A stretch of 64,000 bases of DNA from Runella limosa DSM 17973 (GTDB taxonomy: Bacteria > Bacteroidota > Bacteroidia > Cytophagales > Spirosomataceae): positions 1-64,000 of the forward strand of contig NZ_KI519421.1 of the NCBI RefSeq assembly GCF_000482465.1, in the 5' to 3' direction. Below, piece by piece: positions 8,746 through 16,544 of the stretch. Within the stretch, counting starts at the first letter, position 1; the number at the start of each line of letters is the position of its first letter. The notes beneath the pieces are model-generated. The model ran no database searches. It was not told the DNA's origin and saw only the letters and a list, made by a program, of their open reading frames with translations. The translations under genes and the position numbers were made by a program.

Positions 8746-9768
8746 ATGGCCTTTATTGCCAACAAAAAAAAACCGTTTAAAATCAATAAAGAGCTTCGCA
8801 ATTACCTCGAAAGCTACAACCGAGAGGTAGCACTGCCTATTGATTACAGCTACTTATTACGATACGAAAACGCCATTCCGCTTTACGACAAAAAAGGAAC
8901 TGATACGCTTTGGGAGACGGTTTTTTATTCTTACAGCGAAATAGATGAGATTTACGACGCTCTCAAAACCATTTACGCCGATCTCCGTGCCGACGGGGAT
9001 TTGTCGGTAATGAAGCACTTGTACGTGGATCGCGTGGACGTTTGTTCGTACGGCAATTCTCGTCCTTTTCGGGTACGAATTGTCAATAAAGTGAACGATA
9101 ACTTCGATTATTTTTACATCAAAAATGCCGATTCGTCGCGGATTTATGGCCTTGAATTAGAACACATTCTTTCGCCTAACCGAATCAGTTACATGACCAG
9201 CGGCGATACACTGGTAGAAGAACACATTGCGGGAATCCCTGGGGATATGTTTATCAAAAACTACCTCAATGAGCCAAATCTCAACGCCATTCGTTTTTGT
9301 AAAGAGTTTGTCAAATTCAACGAACGCTGCTTCGTAAGGCTATTGGGCGATATGCACTCCAGCAATTTTGTGGTGGACATTACCCCTGACTTTGAAGAAA
9401 TTTACTACCGTATCCGCTCCATTGATTTTGACCAACAGTCGTACGAGGGTAAAAAAGCGGTGTATCTGCCCCAATATTTTAAGCAAAACAACGCCATCAT
9501 CGAGCTAGGAATCAAGTGCTTGACCAATGAAAGTGTGCTCCAATACCAGCGAGAAGAGCGTTCGCTGATTGCGGGAAGGATTCGCGTAGAGCGTTCACGG
9601 ATTCAGGATTTGATGAGTGTGATGATGGAAGACCAAATTTGTCTGCCCGACAACTTGGTTCAACTAAAAAGCGAACTCGCCCAACACTATCGAAACAACA
9701 GCTTTTTGCAGTGTCGAAGCATGGGCGAGGTCGTGATGAAGAGCTTAGAGCTTGTATTAGCGCATTAA
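8746..9768 (+). CDS. Conserved protein with kinase/phosphotransferase-like fold, co-transcribed with rodA
   Basis: A 340-aa soluble protein beginning 14 bases after rodA. It has no signal peptide. In its second half it carries LLGDMHSSNFVVD (about residues 200-212) followed by IRSIDFDQQS (about 226-235). These resemble the catalytic loop (HGDxHxxN type) and metal-binding DFx segment of aminoglycoside phosphotransferase/HipA-like kinases. A strong HIAGIPGDMF element precedes them. I do not recognise a named family. The inference is an atypical small-molecule or protein kinase, or a pseudokinase, tied to the mrdA-rodA operon. The first Asp of the usual Brenner motif is present, but the leading His is replaced by Leu. 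Confidence 0.6.
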   Translation: MAFIANKKKPFKINKELRNYLESYNREVALPIDYSYLLRYENAIPLYDKKGTDTLWETVFYSYSEIDEIYDALKTIYADLRADGDLSVMKHLYVDRVDVCSYGNSRPFRVRIVNKVNDNFDYFYIKNADSSRIYGLELEHILSPNRISYMTSGDTLVEEHIAGIPGDMFIKNYLNEPNLNAIRFCKEFVKFNERCFVRLLGDMHSSNFVVDITPDFEEIYYRIRSIDFDQQSYEGKKAVYLPQYFKQNNAIIELGIKCLTNESVLQYQREERSLIAGRIRVERSRIQDLMSVMMEDQICLPDNLVQLKSELAQHYRNNSFLQCRSMGEVVMKSLELVLAH

Positions 9769-9771
9769 GAT

Positions 9772-10530
9772 TTACTGTTGTCCAAAGACTTTTTTCAACA
9801 ATTCAGTAGCGCGGGCAACGGGGTCTTTACGGATTTTTCGTTCTTCTTGGGCAACCAAGACGTACAAACCATCAACGGCTTTTTGGGTGGCGTACTGTTT
9901 CAAATCTGGATTGATTTTCTTTACCAAAGGAATTTTGTTGTAAGCCGTTATCAAATCGGCGTAGTACTTGGTGGTATTGTTGAGTTTCAAGGTACTGTCA
10001 ACCACGGGATAAAACTGTTTGTACAAATCGGTGCTTGTGGTACGTTTCAAATAACTCGTTGCCGCAGTTGAATCTCCCTTCAAAATCCCCAAGGCATCCT
10101 GAATACTCATCGACGTGATGGCCTTCACAAAAATAGGTTTTGATTTTTTGGCGGCATCCTCGGCCGCACGGTTCAAAGACAACAAAAAACGATCTACTTC
10201 ATTTCCTAAACCTGCCTTGCGCAGCGTAGTTTCAACTTTCTGAATATCAGAAGGAAATGGAATCCTGATGAGGGTGTTTTTGTAATAACCATCCACCGCC
10301 GAGGCTTGTGCCGAACCGTTTGAAATCCCTACTGTAAGGGCCTCTTTGAGTCCTTGGACAATTTCGTCGTTGGTCAGGCTGGTACCTCCCTTGGTTACGT
10401 CGGTGATGGCCGTTTCGGCTTTTTTTAACAAATCCCCAAAGGTACTTTTTTTCTTGGGCTGATCTTGGGCATACACACTCGTACCGAGTACAAAAGCCGC
10501 ACAAACGCTAATAATAGATTTCATGGACAA
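9772..10530 (-). CDS. DUF4197 domain-containing exported protein
   Basis: A 252-aa protein with a signal peptide (MSMKSIISVCAAFVLGTSVYA). The body matches the DUF4197 pattern: LTNDEIVQGLKEALTVGISN (about 52-71), YYKNTLIRIPFP, AGLGNEVDRFLLSLNRAAEDA, and ATQKAVDGLYVLVAQEERKI close to the C-terminus. The family is widespread in Bacteroidota and Proteobacteria and is of unknown function; it is helical and periplasmic. The gene converges with the rodA operon (3-base gap to 9768) and stands alone. Confidence 0.85.
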   Translation of the reverse strand: MSMKSIISVCAAFVLGTSVYAQDQPKKKSTFGDLLKKAETAITDVTKGGTSLTNDEIVQGLKEALTVGISNGSAQASAVDGYYKNTLIRIPFPSDIQKVETTLRKAGLGNEVDRFLLSLNRAAEDAAKKSKPIFVKAITSMSIQDALGILKGDSTAATSYLKRTTSTDLYKQFYPVVDSTLKLNNTTKYYADLITAYNKIPLVKKINPDLKQYATQKAVDGLYVLVAQEERKIRKDPVARATELLKKVFGQQ

Positions 10531-10681
10531 AAAATGTGGGTTTTAATTGGTCTAACCTTTGGACAACAATGTTTATAGGTAGTAACATCATTGCTCCGTT
10601 TATATTTTCAAACCTAAAGCATTGGTACAACGTTCATACCAAAAGAGAATTTTGTCTAACTTTGAAAAAAAATTAGAATAC

Positions 10682-11929
10682 ATGGTCAGAGCAGAAGTAA
10701 TCACGATTGGCGACGAAATATTGTTTGGACAAATCACGGACACCAACACCCAATGGATAGGCACCGAACTTACCAATATTGGCATACGCCCCATCCGAAA
10801 GTCATCGGTGGGTGATACTGAGGCCGCTATTTTGGAGGTGTTGGCCGAAGCCGAATCCAGGGCAGATGTCATTCTAATTACGGGAGGTTTGGGGCCTACC
10901 AAAGACGATATTACCAAAACAACGATGTGCAAATACTTTGATACCGAACTGGTTATCAATGAACATGCTTTGGAAATCATCACGTCGTTTTTTGTCAAAC
11001 GGGGTCGCCCCATGACGGAGCTCAATCGACAACAAGCGGCGTTACCCAAAGCTTGTACCTACATTGCCAATTATTGGGGAACGGCGCCAGGCATGTGGTT
11101 TGAGCGCAACGGCAAGGTTTTTATTTCCATGCCAGGGGTTCCGTTTGAGATGAAAAACCTCATGACCAACGCCATTTTACCCAAGCTCAAGGCGTTTTTT
11201 GAAACGCCCGTCATTCAGCATAAAATGATGCGAACGGTGGGAATTGGAGAATCTTTTTTGGCCGAACGCATCGAAGCATGGGAAGACGCTTTGCCTCCAC
11301 ACATCCGTTTGGCCTATTTGCCAAGTTTTGGGCAAGTGAAGTTGCGCCTCACGGCTACAGGTACTGATGCCGAACAGCTCAAAGCCGAAAATCAAGCGCA
11401 AGTGGACAAGGTGCTTCCGTTGATTCAAGAATTCGTTTTTGGATTTGATGACGATGAAATGGAAACGGTAGTGGGTCGTTTGTTGAAAGAACGGGGTGAG
11501 ACTTTAGCCACGGCCGAAAGCTGTACTGGGGGCTACGTATCTCATTTGATTACGAAAGTACCTGGTTCATCGCAGTATTTTATTGGTGGTGTGGTGAGTT
11601 ACAGTAATCAAGTTAAAATAAATCAATTGGGTGTAAAACCAGAAACGCTAGCAGAATTTGGTGCGGTAAGTGAGGCTACCGTCATTGAAATGTCAGAAGG
11701 AGTTCGTCAGCGCTTGGGAACAACCTACGGTGTAGCCGCAAGTGGCATTGCGGGCCCCGACGGTGGCTCAGAGGAAAAACCCGTGGGCACCATCTGGATT
11801 GCGTGCGCTGGGCCTTCAGGCACCGTAACCCAAAAACTACAACTTGGCAAATTCCGTGAACAGAACATCCAATACACGGGGATTTACCTCTTGAATTTAC
11901 TTAGAAAACAGATTTTGGCGAATCGATAA
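10682..11929 (+). CDS. cinA: CinA-family protein: MoCF domain plus nicotinamide-nucleotide amidase
   Basis: A 415-aa protein. The N-terminal domain (about 1-170) is a MoeA/MogA-like fold with AEVITIGDEILFGQITDTN and GGLGPTKDD. The C-terminal domain (about 250-415) is PncC-type nicotinamide mononucleotide deamidase, with LATAESCTGGYVSHLIT, YFIGGVVSYSN and GIAGPDGGSEEKPVGT. The pair recycles NMN and probably ADP-ribose. The frame opens with TTG at 10622, but the ATG at 10682 gives the family's normal beginning (MVRAEVITIGDEIL), so it is chosen. The E2 gene follows after 11 bases. Confidence 0.93.
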   Translation: MVRAEVITIGDEILFGQITDTNTQWIGTELTNIGIRPIRKSSVGDTEAAILEVLAEAESRADVILITGGLGPTKDDITKTTMCKYFDTELVINEHALEIITSFFVKRGRPMTELNRQQAALPKACTYIANYWGTAPGMWFERNGKVFISMPGVPFEMKNLMTNAILPKLKAFFETPVIQHKMMRTVGIGESFLAERIEAWEDALPPHIRLAYLPSFGQVKLRLTATGTDAEQLKAENQAQVDKVLPLIQEFVFGFDDDEMETVVGRLLKERGETLATAESCTGGYVSHLITKVPGSSQYFIGGVVSYSNQVKINQLGVKPETLAEFGAVSEATVIEMSEGVRQRLGTTYGVAASGIAGPDGGSEEKPVGTIWIACAGPSGTVTQKLQLGKFREQNIQYTGIYLLNLLRKQILANR

Positions 11930-11940
11930 ACATCAACAAA

Positions 11941-13308
11941 ATGGCAATAGTAGAAATGGTGATGCCTCGCATGGGTGAGAGTGTCATGGAATGTACCGTC
12001 ATTAGCATCTTAAAAAAAGTAGGCGACCGCGTCGAAGCCGACGATTCGGTGATGGAAGTGGCTACTGATAAAGTCGATACGGAAGTTCCTACTCCTTACG
12101 GTGGCGTCATTGCAGAAATTTTAGTAAATGAGGGCGATGTCGTTCCCGTCGGAAATGCCATTATCCGTATTGAAACCGATGGTTCGGTGGTTGTTCCCGT
12201 AGCCGAGGAGTCAAAGGAAGTACAAACCCTTGAAAAAGAAATCGAAACGGTTACGCAATCGTTGGTAGCCAATGTCCAGCCTTCCTCTTCAACGCATACA
12301 AGCAGCGAGGTTGTTGGTACTCGGTTTTATTCTCCTTTGGTACAAACCATCGCTAAAATGGAAGGCGTATCTCTCCAAGAACTCGAACAAATAGCAGGAA
12401 CAGGAGCTGAAAATCGCGTTACTAAAAAGGACATTTTAGACTATTTGGCTAATCGTGGTTCTAGTCCACAGTCCATGGTCGATAGTCCACAGTCCGTGGT
12501 AAAACAGGAAACTGAAGCTGGATTCCTCCTTCGTCGGAATGACAAAGAACAGGAAACAGGAAACCCAAAACAGGAAACAGGAAACAAACCCCCACAAGCA
12601 GTCGAAGTGATTCCGATGGACCGAATGCGGAAGATGATTGCGGAACGAATGGTGGAATCGAAGCGAATTTCGCCGCACGTTTCATCTTTTGTGGAAACCG
12701 ACATGACCAACGTGGTTTTGTGGCGCAATCAAATCAAGGACGAATTTAAACGCCAAACGGGCGAAGGATTGACTTTTACCCCACTTTTGATTGAAGCGGT
12801 TGTAAAAGCCATCAAAGATTTTCCGTTAATTAATATTTCGGTAGAAGGAGATACTATCCTCAAAAAGAGAGACATCAACGTTGGGATGGCCGTGGCGCTT
12901 CCAAGCGGCAACCTCATTGTTCCCGTTATTCACAACGCCGATCAATACAGTTTGATTGGACTTGCAAAAAAAGTCAACGACTTGGCCAACCGTGCTCGTC
13001 AAAACAAACTGACTGCCGACGACCTTGCGGGAGGCACTTATACTGTTTCAAACATTGGTACTTTTGGAAACATCATGGGAACGCCCATCATTCTCCAACC
13101 CCAAGTAGCCATCATGGCTTTTGGCGCCATTCAGAAACGCCCTGTGGTTATCGAAACTCCCCAAGGCGATGTCATCGGTATTCGTAGCATGATGTACATT
13201 TCACACTCGTACGACCACCGTGTGGTTGATGGTGCTTTGGGAGGAATGTTTGTCAAACGAGTAAGCGACTACCTTTCTGAATTTGACTTGAATCGTAAGT
13301 TGTTCTAA
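11941..13308 (+). CDS. 2-oxo acid dehydrogenase E2 (dihydrolipoamide acyltransferase)
   Basis: A 455-aa E2 subunit. The lipoyl domain spans 1-80 with the lipoyl-lysine K44 in EVATDKVDTE. The peripheral-subunit-binding domain is about 130-172 (YSPLVQTIAKMEGVSLQEL ... TKKDIL). The catalytic domain is about 220-455, with the active-site motif H426-RVVD430-G near the C-terminus and SNIGTFGNIMGTPII. It transfers acyl groups from lipoate to CoA; whether the substrate is pyruvate, 2-oxoglutarate or branched-chain acids cannot be decided, and E1 and E3 genes are not adjacent. The linker (about 175-220) is unusual: it is encoded by inserted repeat DNA (see 12463-12585). Confidence 0.92.
   Translation: MAIVEMVMPRMGESVMECTVISILKKVGDRVEADDSVMEVATDKVDTEVPTPYGGVIAEILVNEGDVVPVGNAIIRIETDGSVVVPVAEESKEVQTLEKEIETVTQSLVANVQPSSSTHTSSEVVGTRFYSPLVQTIAKMEGVSLQELEQIAGTGAENRVTKKDILDYLANRGSSPQSMVDSPQSVVKQETEAGFLLRRNDKEQETGNPKQETGNKPPQAVEVIPMDRMRKMIAERMVESKRISPHVSSFVETDMTNVVLWRNQIKDEFKRQTGEGLTFTPLLIEAVVKAIKDFPLINISVEGDTILKKRDINVGMAVALPSGNLIVPVIHNADQYSLIGLAKKVNDLANRARQNKLTADDLAGGTYTVSNIGTFGNIMGTPIILQPQVAIMAFGAIQKRPVVIETPQGDVIGIRSMMYISHSYDHRVVDGALGGMFVKRVSDYLSEFDLNRKLF
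12463..12585. repeat. Repeat DNA embedded in the E2 linker coding region
   Basis: Three repeat types follow one another inside the gene. A 16-base unit (AGTCCACAGTCC(A/G)TGG) occurs at 12463-12478 and 12484-12499. A short palindromic piece with ATTCC...GGAAT arms lies at about 12520-12544. A 16-base unit ACAGGAAACAGGAAAC occurs at 12549-12564 and 12570-12585. Both direct-repeat pairs have a 21-base period, so the reading frame is kept. The encoded residues are hydrophilic (SPQSMVDSPQSVV, LLRRNDKEQETGNPKQETGN) and fall between folded domains. Confidence 0.75.
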
Positions 13309-13338
13309 GCGTTTTACGCCACAGGTGTTTCCTAAATT

Positions 13339-13481
13339 GCGTCTGAGACGCTAGGCCATTTTCGCCCCGACGTCCTACCATTTTTCGCGTCTGAGATGCT
13401 AGGCCATTTTCGCCCCGACGTCCTACCATTTTTCGCGTCAGAGACGCTGGGCCATTTTCGCCCCGACGAGACGTCGGGGCG
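13339..13481. repeat. Three tandem 48-bp units ending in a strong GC hairpin
   Basis: Units begin at 13339, 13387 and 13435, each starting GCGTC(T/A)GAGA(C/T)GCT and continuing GGCCATTTTCGCCCCGACG. The first 13 bases of a unit form an inverted repeat (GCGTCT-G-AGACGC). The third unit ends in CGCCCCGACG-AGA-CGTCGGGGCG (13459-13481). There are no spacers of variable sequence, so it is not CRISPR. It lies between the converging E2 and GNAT genes, where the hairpin can serve as a two-way terminator. Confidence 0.8.
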
Positions 13482-13488
13482 AGCTTAT

Positions 13489-14004
13489 TTAAGGACGTTG
13501 AAAATTAGGATTTAACCAACCCATCGGCACATCCGCCACAATGCTTCCATCGGGATCAAGTACTCTCCCCTCTGCCCGACCTTCAACTTTAAATCCTATT
13601 TTTTTATAAAGCTCAATGGCCGTTGGGTTACTTTCACGGGCATGAAGTTCTACTCGTAGTATGTCTTTTCTTTCCGTTTGAACGTATTCCAACAAAGCCG
13701 TAAACAATCTCCTCCCGACGCCTTTCCCCTGACAATCAGGGTGTACACAAATGGTTGTATCTCCAAACAAGTGCGTAAAACACTCAATTCCCAATGAATA
13801 GGTGTGGACTTCGGCCACAATCTCACCCGCTTCTTCGGCCACCATCGAACAACCATTGGTTAGGCTTTTACTCAGAAAATTATAAATATAGCTTTCTAAA
13901 ATCTCGTGTTCTTTGCGGGCAATCCCTCCCGAGCGCCGCGCAACGGTTTTGTACAATTGCTGGATTTGACTCAAATCCTCCAGCGTTGATTTTCTAATCT
14001 CCAT
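13489..14004 (-). CDS. GNAT family N-acetyltransferase
   Basis: A 171-aa protein with the complete GNAT fold: MEIRKSTLEDLSQIQQLYKT at the start, a beta4 strand TTICVHPDCQ, the acetyl-CoA pyrophosphate-binding loop GKGVGRRLFTALLE (about 95-108), and the C-terminal LHARESNPTAIELYKKIGFK. The acceptor molecule is unknown. It is followed by the LysR gene upstream on the same strand (17-base gap), so the pair may form a short operon read leftwards. Confidence 0.85.
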   Translation of the reverse strand: MEIRKSTLEDLSQIQQLYKTVARRSGGIARKEHEILESYIYNFLSKSLTNGCSMVAEEAGEIVAEVHTYSLGIECFTHLFGDTTICVHPDCQGKGVGRRLFTALLEYVQTERKDILRVELHARESNPTAIELYKKIGFKVEGRAEGRVLDPDGSIVADVPMGWLNPNFQRP

Positions 14005-14021
14005 TATGATAAATAACTTGG

Positions 14022-14918
14022 TTAAAACTGGTCAAACGATAAATGTCCCACGGCTTCGTGCGCAATTTCGCGAATGTGTGGCAGTACGGGGTTGGTATCT
14101 TCGGAACGCCAAATTAAATACAATTGGGTAAGGTTTGGCAATTTGATAAAGCGTACTCCCAACGCCGACGAACCCTGACGATACGAAATAGGAAGCACTG
14201 ATAAACCGAGTTTTTTTTCTACCAACCGCAAAATTGTAGCTCCATAATTGGAGTGATAGACTACTTTTGGCCGAAAACCACCTTGTTCAAACACATTGTT
14301 CAGCAACTTTCCATAGTTGACATCCATTTCGATCTTGGGCAGAATGAAGCCTGATTCCAAGCACTGCTCAATGCCCGTAAAAGTATGTTCATTGAGCCAA
14401 TGATTGGTAGGAACGACCAAGGCAAAATGTTCTTCAAACAACAATTGAGTCGTAAAATGCGCATCCGTAGAAATCTCACGGGTAAAGCCCACGTCAATTT
14501 CGTGACTCGATAAAGCTGCAATAAGCTCGACCTCAGCGATTTCCGTAAGTTGTACTTTCACATCGGGGAATCGTTGGTACATCATCGACAAGACTTCGGG
14601 AAGAATGGAATAAAGTGCCGAACCAGGGTGGCCCATCCGTATCGTGCCAATCGAACCGCCGTGGATTCGTTGGGTTTGTTCAATGATATTCCTCAACTGA
14701 AGCTGCATTCGACTGATTTCATCCCGAAAATAGCTTCCTGCAGGCGTCAATTTTACGTTACGCTTGTCACGCTCAAACAAAACAACCCCCAACTCCTCTT
14801 CCAATTGCTGAATATGGCGGCTGAGTGCAGGCTGAACGATAAATAGTTTTTCGGCAGCCCGAGAAAAATGCAACTCCTCTGCAACACCCAAAAAATAATT
14901 CAGTTGACGAAAATCCAT
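14022..14918 (-). CDS. LysR family transcriptional regulator
   Basis: A 298-aa regulator. The winged helix-turn-helix occupies the first ~60 residues (MDFRQLNYFLGVAEELHFSR, QPALSRHIQQLEEELGVVLF); a periplasmic-binding-protein-like effector domain follows (about 90-298, MGHPGSALYSILPEVLSMM). The ATG at 14918 gives the canonical start, six codons inside the longest open frame. It is divergent from the GNAT gene at 15043, and the 124-base gap between them is the likely regulated promoter region, as usual for LysR proteins. The effector is unknown. Confidence 0.88.
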   Translation of the reverse strand: MDFRQLNYFLGVAEELHFSRAAEKLFIVQPALSRHIQQLEEELGVVLFERDKRNVKLTPAGSYFRDEISRMQLQLRNIIEQTQRIHGGSIGTIRMGHPGSALYSILPEVLSMMYQRFPDVKVQLTEIAEVELIAALSSHEIDVGFTREISTDAHFTTQLLFEEHFALVVPTNHWLNEHTFTGIEQCLESGFILPKIEMDVNYGKLLNNVFEQGGFRPKVVYHSNYGATILRLVEKKLGLSVLPISYRQGSSALGVRFIKLPNLTQLYLIWRSEDTNPVLPHIREIAHEAVGHLSFDQF

Positions 14919-15042
14919 TTTATAAAAAGAAAACACTTATACGTTTTCAGCATAAATCTATCAAAAAATAACATTTCTAATTATTAAAACCACTTATTTA
15001 ATTTGCAGCATTACTTTAAAACTCACCACCACCTATATTGCC

Positions 15043-15555
15043 ATGATACAAATTTCGGAGTACCAATCCATCTATGAAGAGCCCATTATTGACTTAATTT
15101 TGGACATTCAACAGATTGAGTTTAAAGTCCCCATCACCCTCGAAGACCAACCCGATTTGTTGATTATCCCTGAGTTTTATTGCAAAAATGCGGGTAATTT
15201 TTGGGTAGCTACCACCGTTGATGGCACTTTGGTAGGCACAATTGCCCTTATCGACATTGGCAACAACATGGGAGCCATACGCAAAATGTTTGTCCACCAA
15301 GACTATCGCGGAAAAGCATTCGGAGTGGCTTCGCTCTTACTTTCGACGCTGTTGAAACACTGCGAATTACACAACATTGAACACATCTATTTGGGCACTA
15401 ACCCCCGCCTCCAAGCAGCAATGCGCTTTTACGAAAAAAATGGTTTTGAACAACTGCCCGTTGAGTCACTTCCTACTGCCTTTCCGCGCATGGCCGTGGA
15501 CAGTATCTTCTACCAAAAGACCATAACTAATGCTCTCACACAACATCTCAATTAG
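15043..15555 (+). CDS. GNAT family N-acetyltransferase
   Basis: A 170-aa acetyltransferase: VATTVDGTLVGTIALIDI, the strand IRKMFVHQDYRG followed by the CoA loop KAFGVASLLLSTLLKHC, and the end LGTNPRLQAAMRFYEKNGFE. It is transcribed away from the LysR gene and is its likely target. The next gene, another acetyltransferase, starts 26 bases before this stop in another frame, so the two are translationally linked. Confidence 0.85.
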   Translation: MIQISEYQSIYEEPIIDLILDIQQIEFKVPITLEDQPDLLIIPEFYCKNAGNFWVATTVDGTLVGTIALIDIGNNMGAIRKMFVHQDYRGKAFGVASLLLSTLLKHCELHNIEHIYLGTNPRLQAAMRFYEKNGFEQLPVESLPTAFPRMAVDSIFYQKTITNALTQHLN

Positions 15556-16540
15556 AACTGACTTTCGTCCCGAACACGACGTTGAAGCTGTTGCCCAACT
15601 TCACGATGCTATCTATAGCGATGGGTATTCGTTTGGGGGGGCTATTTTTTCTACGTACGTAAAAGAGGGCTTAGAAGAATTTACCAATCACTTTTCTCCC
15701 GACCGAGATGCGGTTTGGTTGTGTGAAGTTGAAGGAAAACTAGTAGGGAGTCTTTTTCTAATGAACCGAGGTGATAAAGCTCAATTAAGGTATTTTTTGC
15801 TACGACAAGAAGTGAGAGGACTGGGGCTGGGCAAACGTTTAATGGGACTATTTTTTGAATTTTTACAGAAAGCAAACTATGCATCTTGCTATTTGTGGAC
15901 GGTAAAAGGTCTAAATGAAGCCGCCACTCTTTACCTAAAATACGGCTTTATCTTGACGGAAGAAAGCGAAAGTACAGCATTTGGAACGTCTGTTATCGAG
16001 CAAAAATACGAAGTACAACTCCCTCACGTACTTCCCGCCCAAATTAGTGATGCTGAGGAATTACGGGCGTTAAGTCAGCAGACCTTTGTTGATACGTACA
16101 CCGAGTATAATACGTCTGAAAACATGGAAATGCACATTTCCACAAAGTTTACCCTTGTGCAAATTCAGAAGGAACTTACTGATGCTACGGTTAAATACTT
16201 ACTTTTAAAAAAAGGCAAACAGCTTATTGGTTTTATTAAATTAATCAAAAACCACGCGCCCAAAGAACTTACTTCCGAAGGAGTCGTAGAAATTGAGCGA
16301 TTTTACGTCGATAAAGCCTTTCACGGCTTACAGCTCGGCAAGTTTTTAATGAATTATACCCTCGACTGGTGCCGAAATATGGGGTTCGCCACTGTTTGGT
16401 TGGGCGTTTGGGAAGAAAATGCCCGCGCGCTACGGTTTTACACCAAAATGGGGTTTGAGAAAATAGGCGAGCACGTTTTTGTACTTGGCACCGAAGTGCA
16501 GAATGATTATGTAATGGCTCTCACACTTAAAATGTTATAA
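15530..16540 (+). CDS. Tandem GNAT protein (two acetyltransferase domains)
   Basis: A 336-aa fusion. Domain 1 (about 1-155) has LFLMNRGDKAQLRYFLLRQE, the CoA loop VRGLGLGKRLMGLFFEF and a final ATLYLKYGFILTEE. Domain 2 (about 165-336) has VDKAFHGLQLGKFLMNYTLD and WLGVWEENARALRFYTKMGFE, typical of spermidine/amino-acid acetyltransferases. Both acetyl-CoA loops look intact. It overlaps the preceding GNAT gene and belongs to the same LysR-adjacent operon. Substrate unknown. Confidence 0.85.
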   Translation: MLSHNISIRTDFRPEHDVEAVAQLHDAIYSDGYSFGGAIFSTYVKEGLEEFTNHFSPDRDAVWLCEVEGKLVGSLFLMNRGDKAQLRYFLLRQEVRGLGLGKRLMGLFFEFLQKANYASCYLWTVKGLNEAATLYLKYGFILTEESESTAFGTSVIEQKYEVQLPHVLPAQISDAEELRALSQQTFVDTYTEYNTSENMEMHISTKFTLVQIQKELTDATVKYLLLKKGKQLIGFIKLIKNHAPKELTSEGVVEIERFYVDKAFHGLQLGKFLMNYTLDWCRNMGFATVWLGVWEENARALRFYTKMGFEKIGEHVFVLGTEVQNDYVMALTLKML

Positions 16541-16544
16541 GTCA

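Noticed and set aside
12436-12728. Minus-strand frames over the E2 linker
   Set aside because: Open only because the repeat DNA lacks stops in these frames; no gene start and the plus strand is clearly coding.
13339-13481. Possible short CRISPR array
   Set aside because: The 48-base units are repeated as a whole with no variable spacers, and no cas genes occur in the window.
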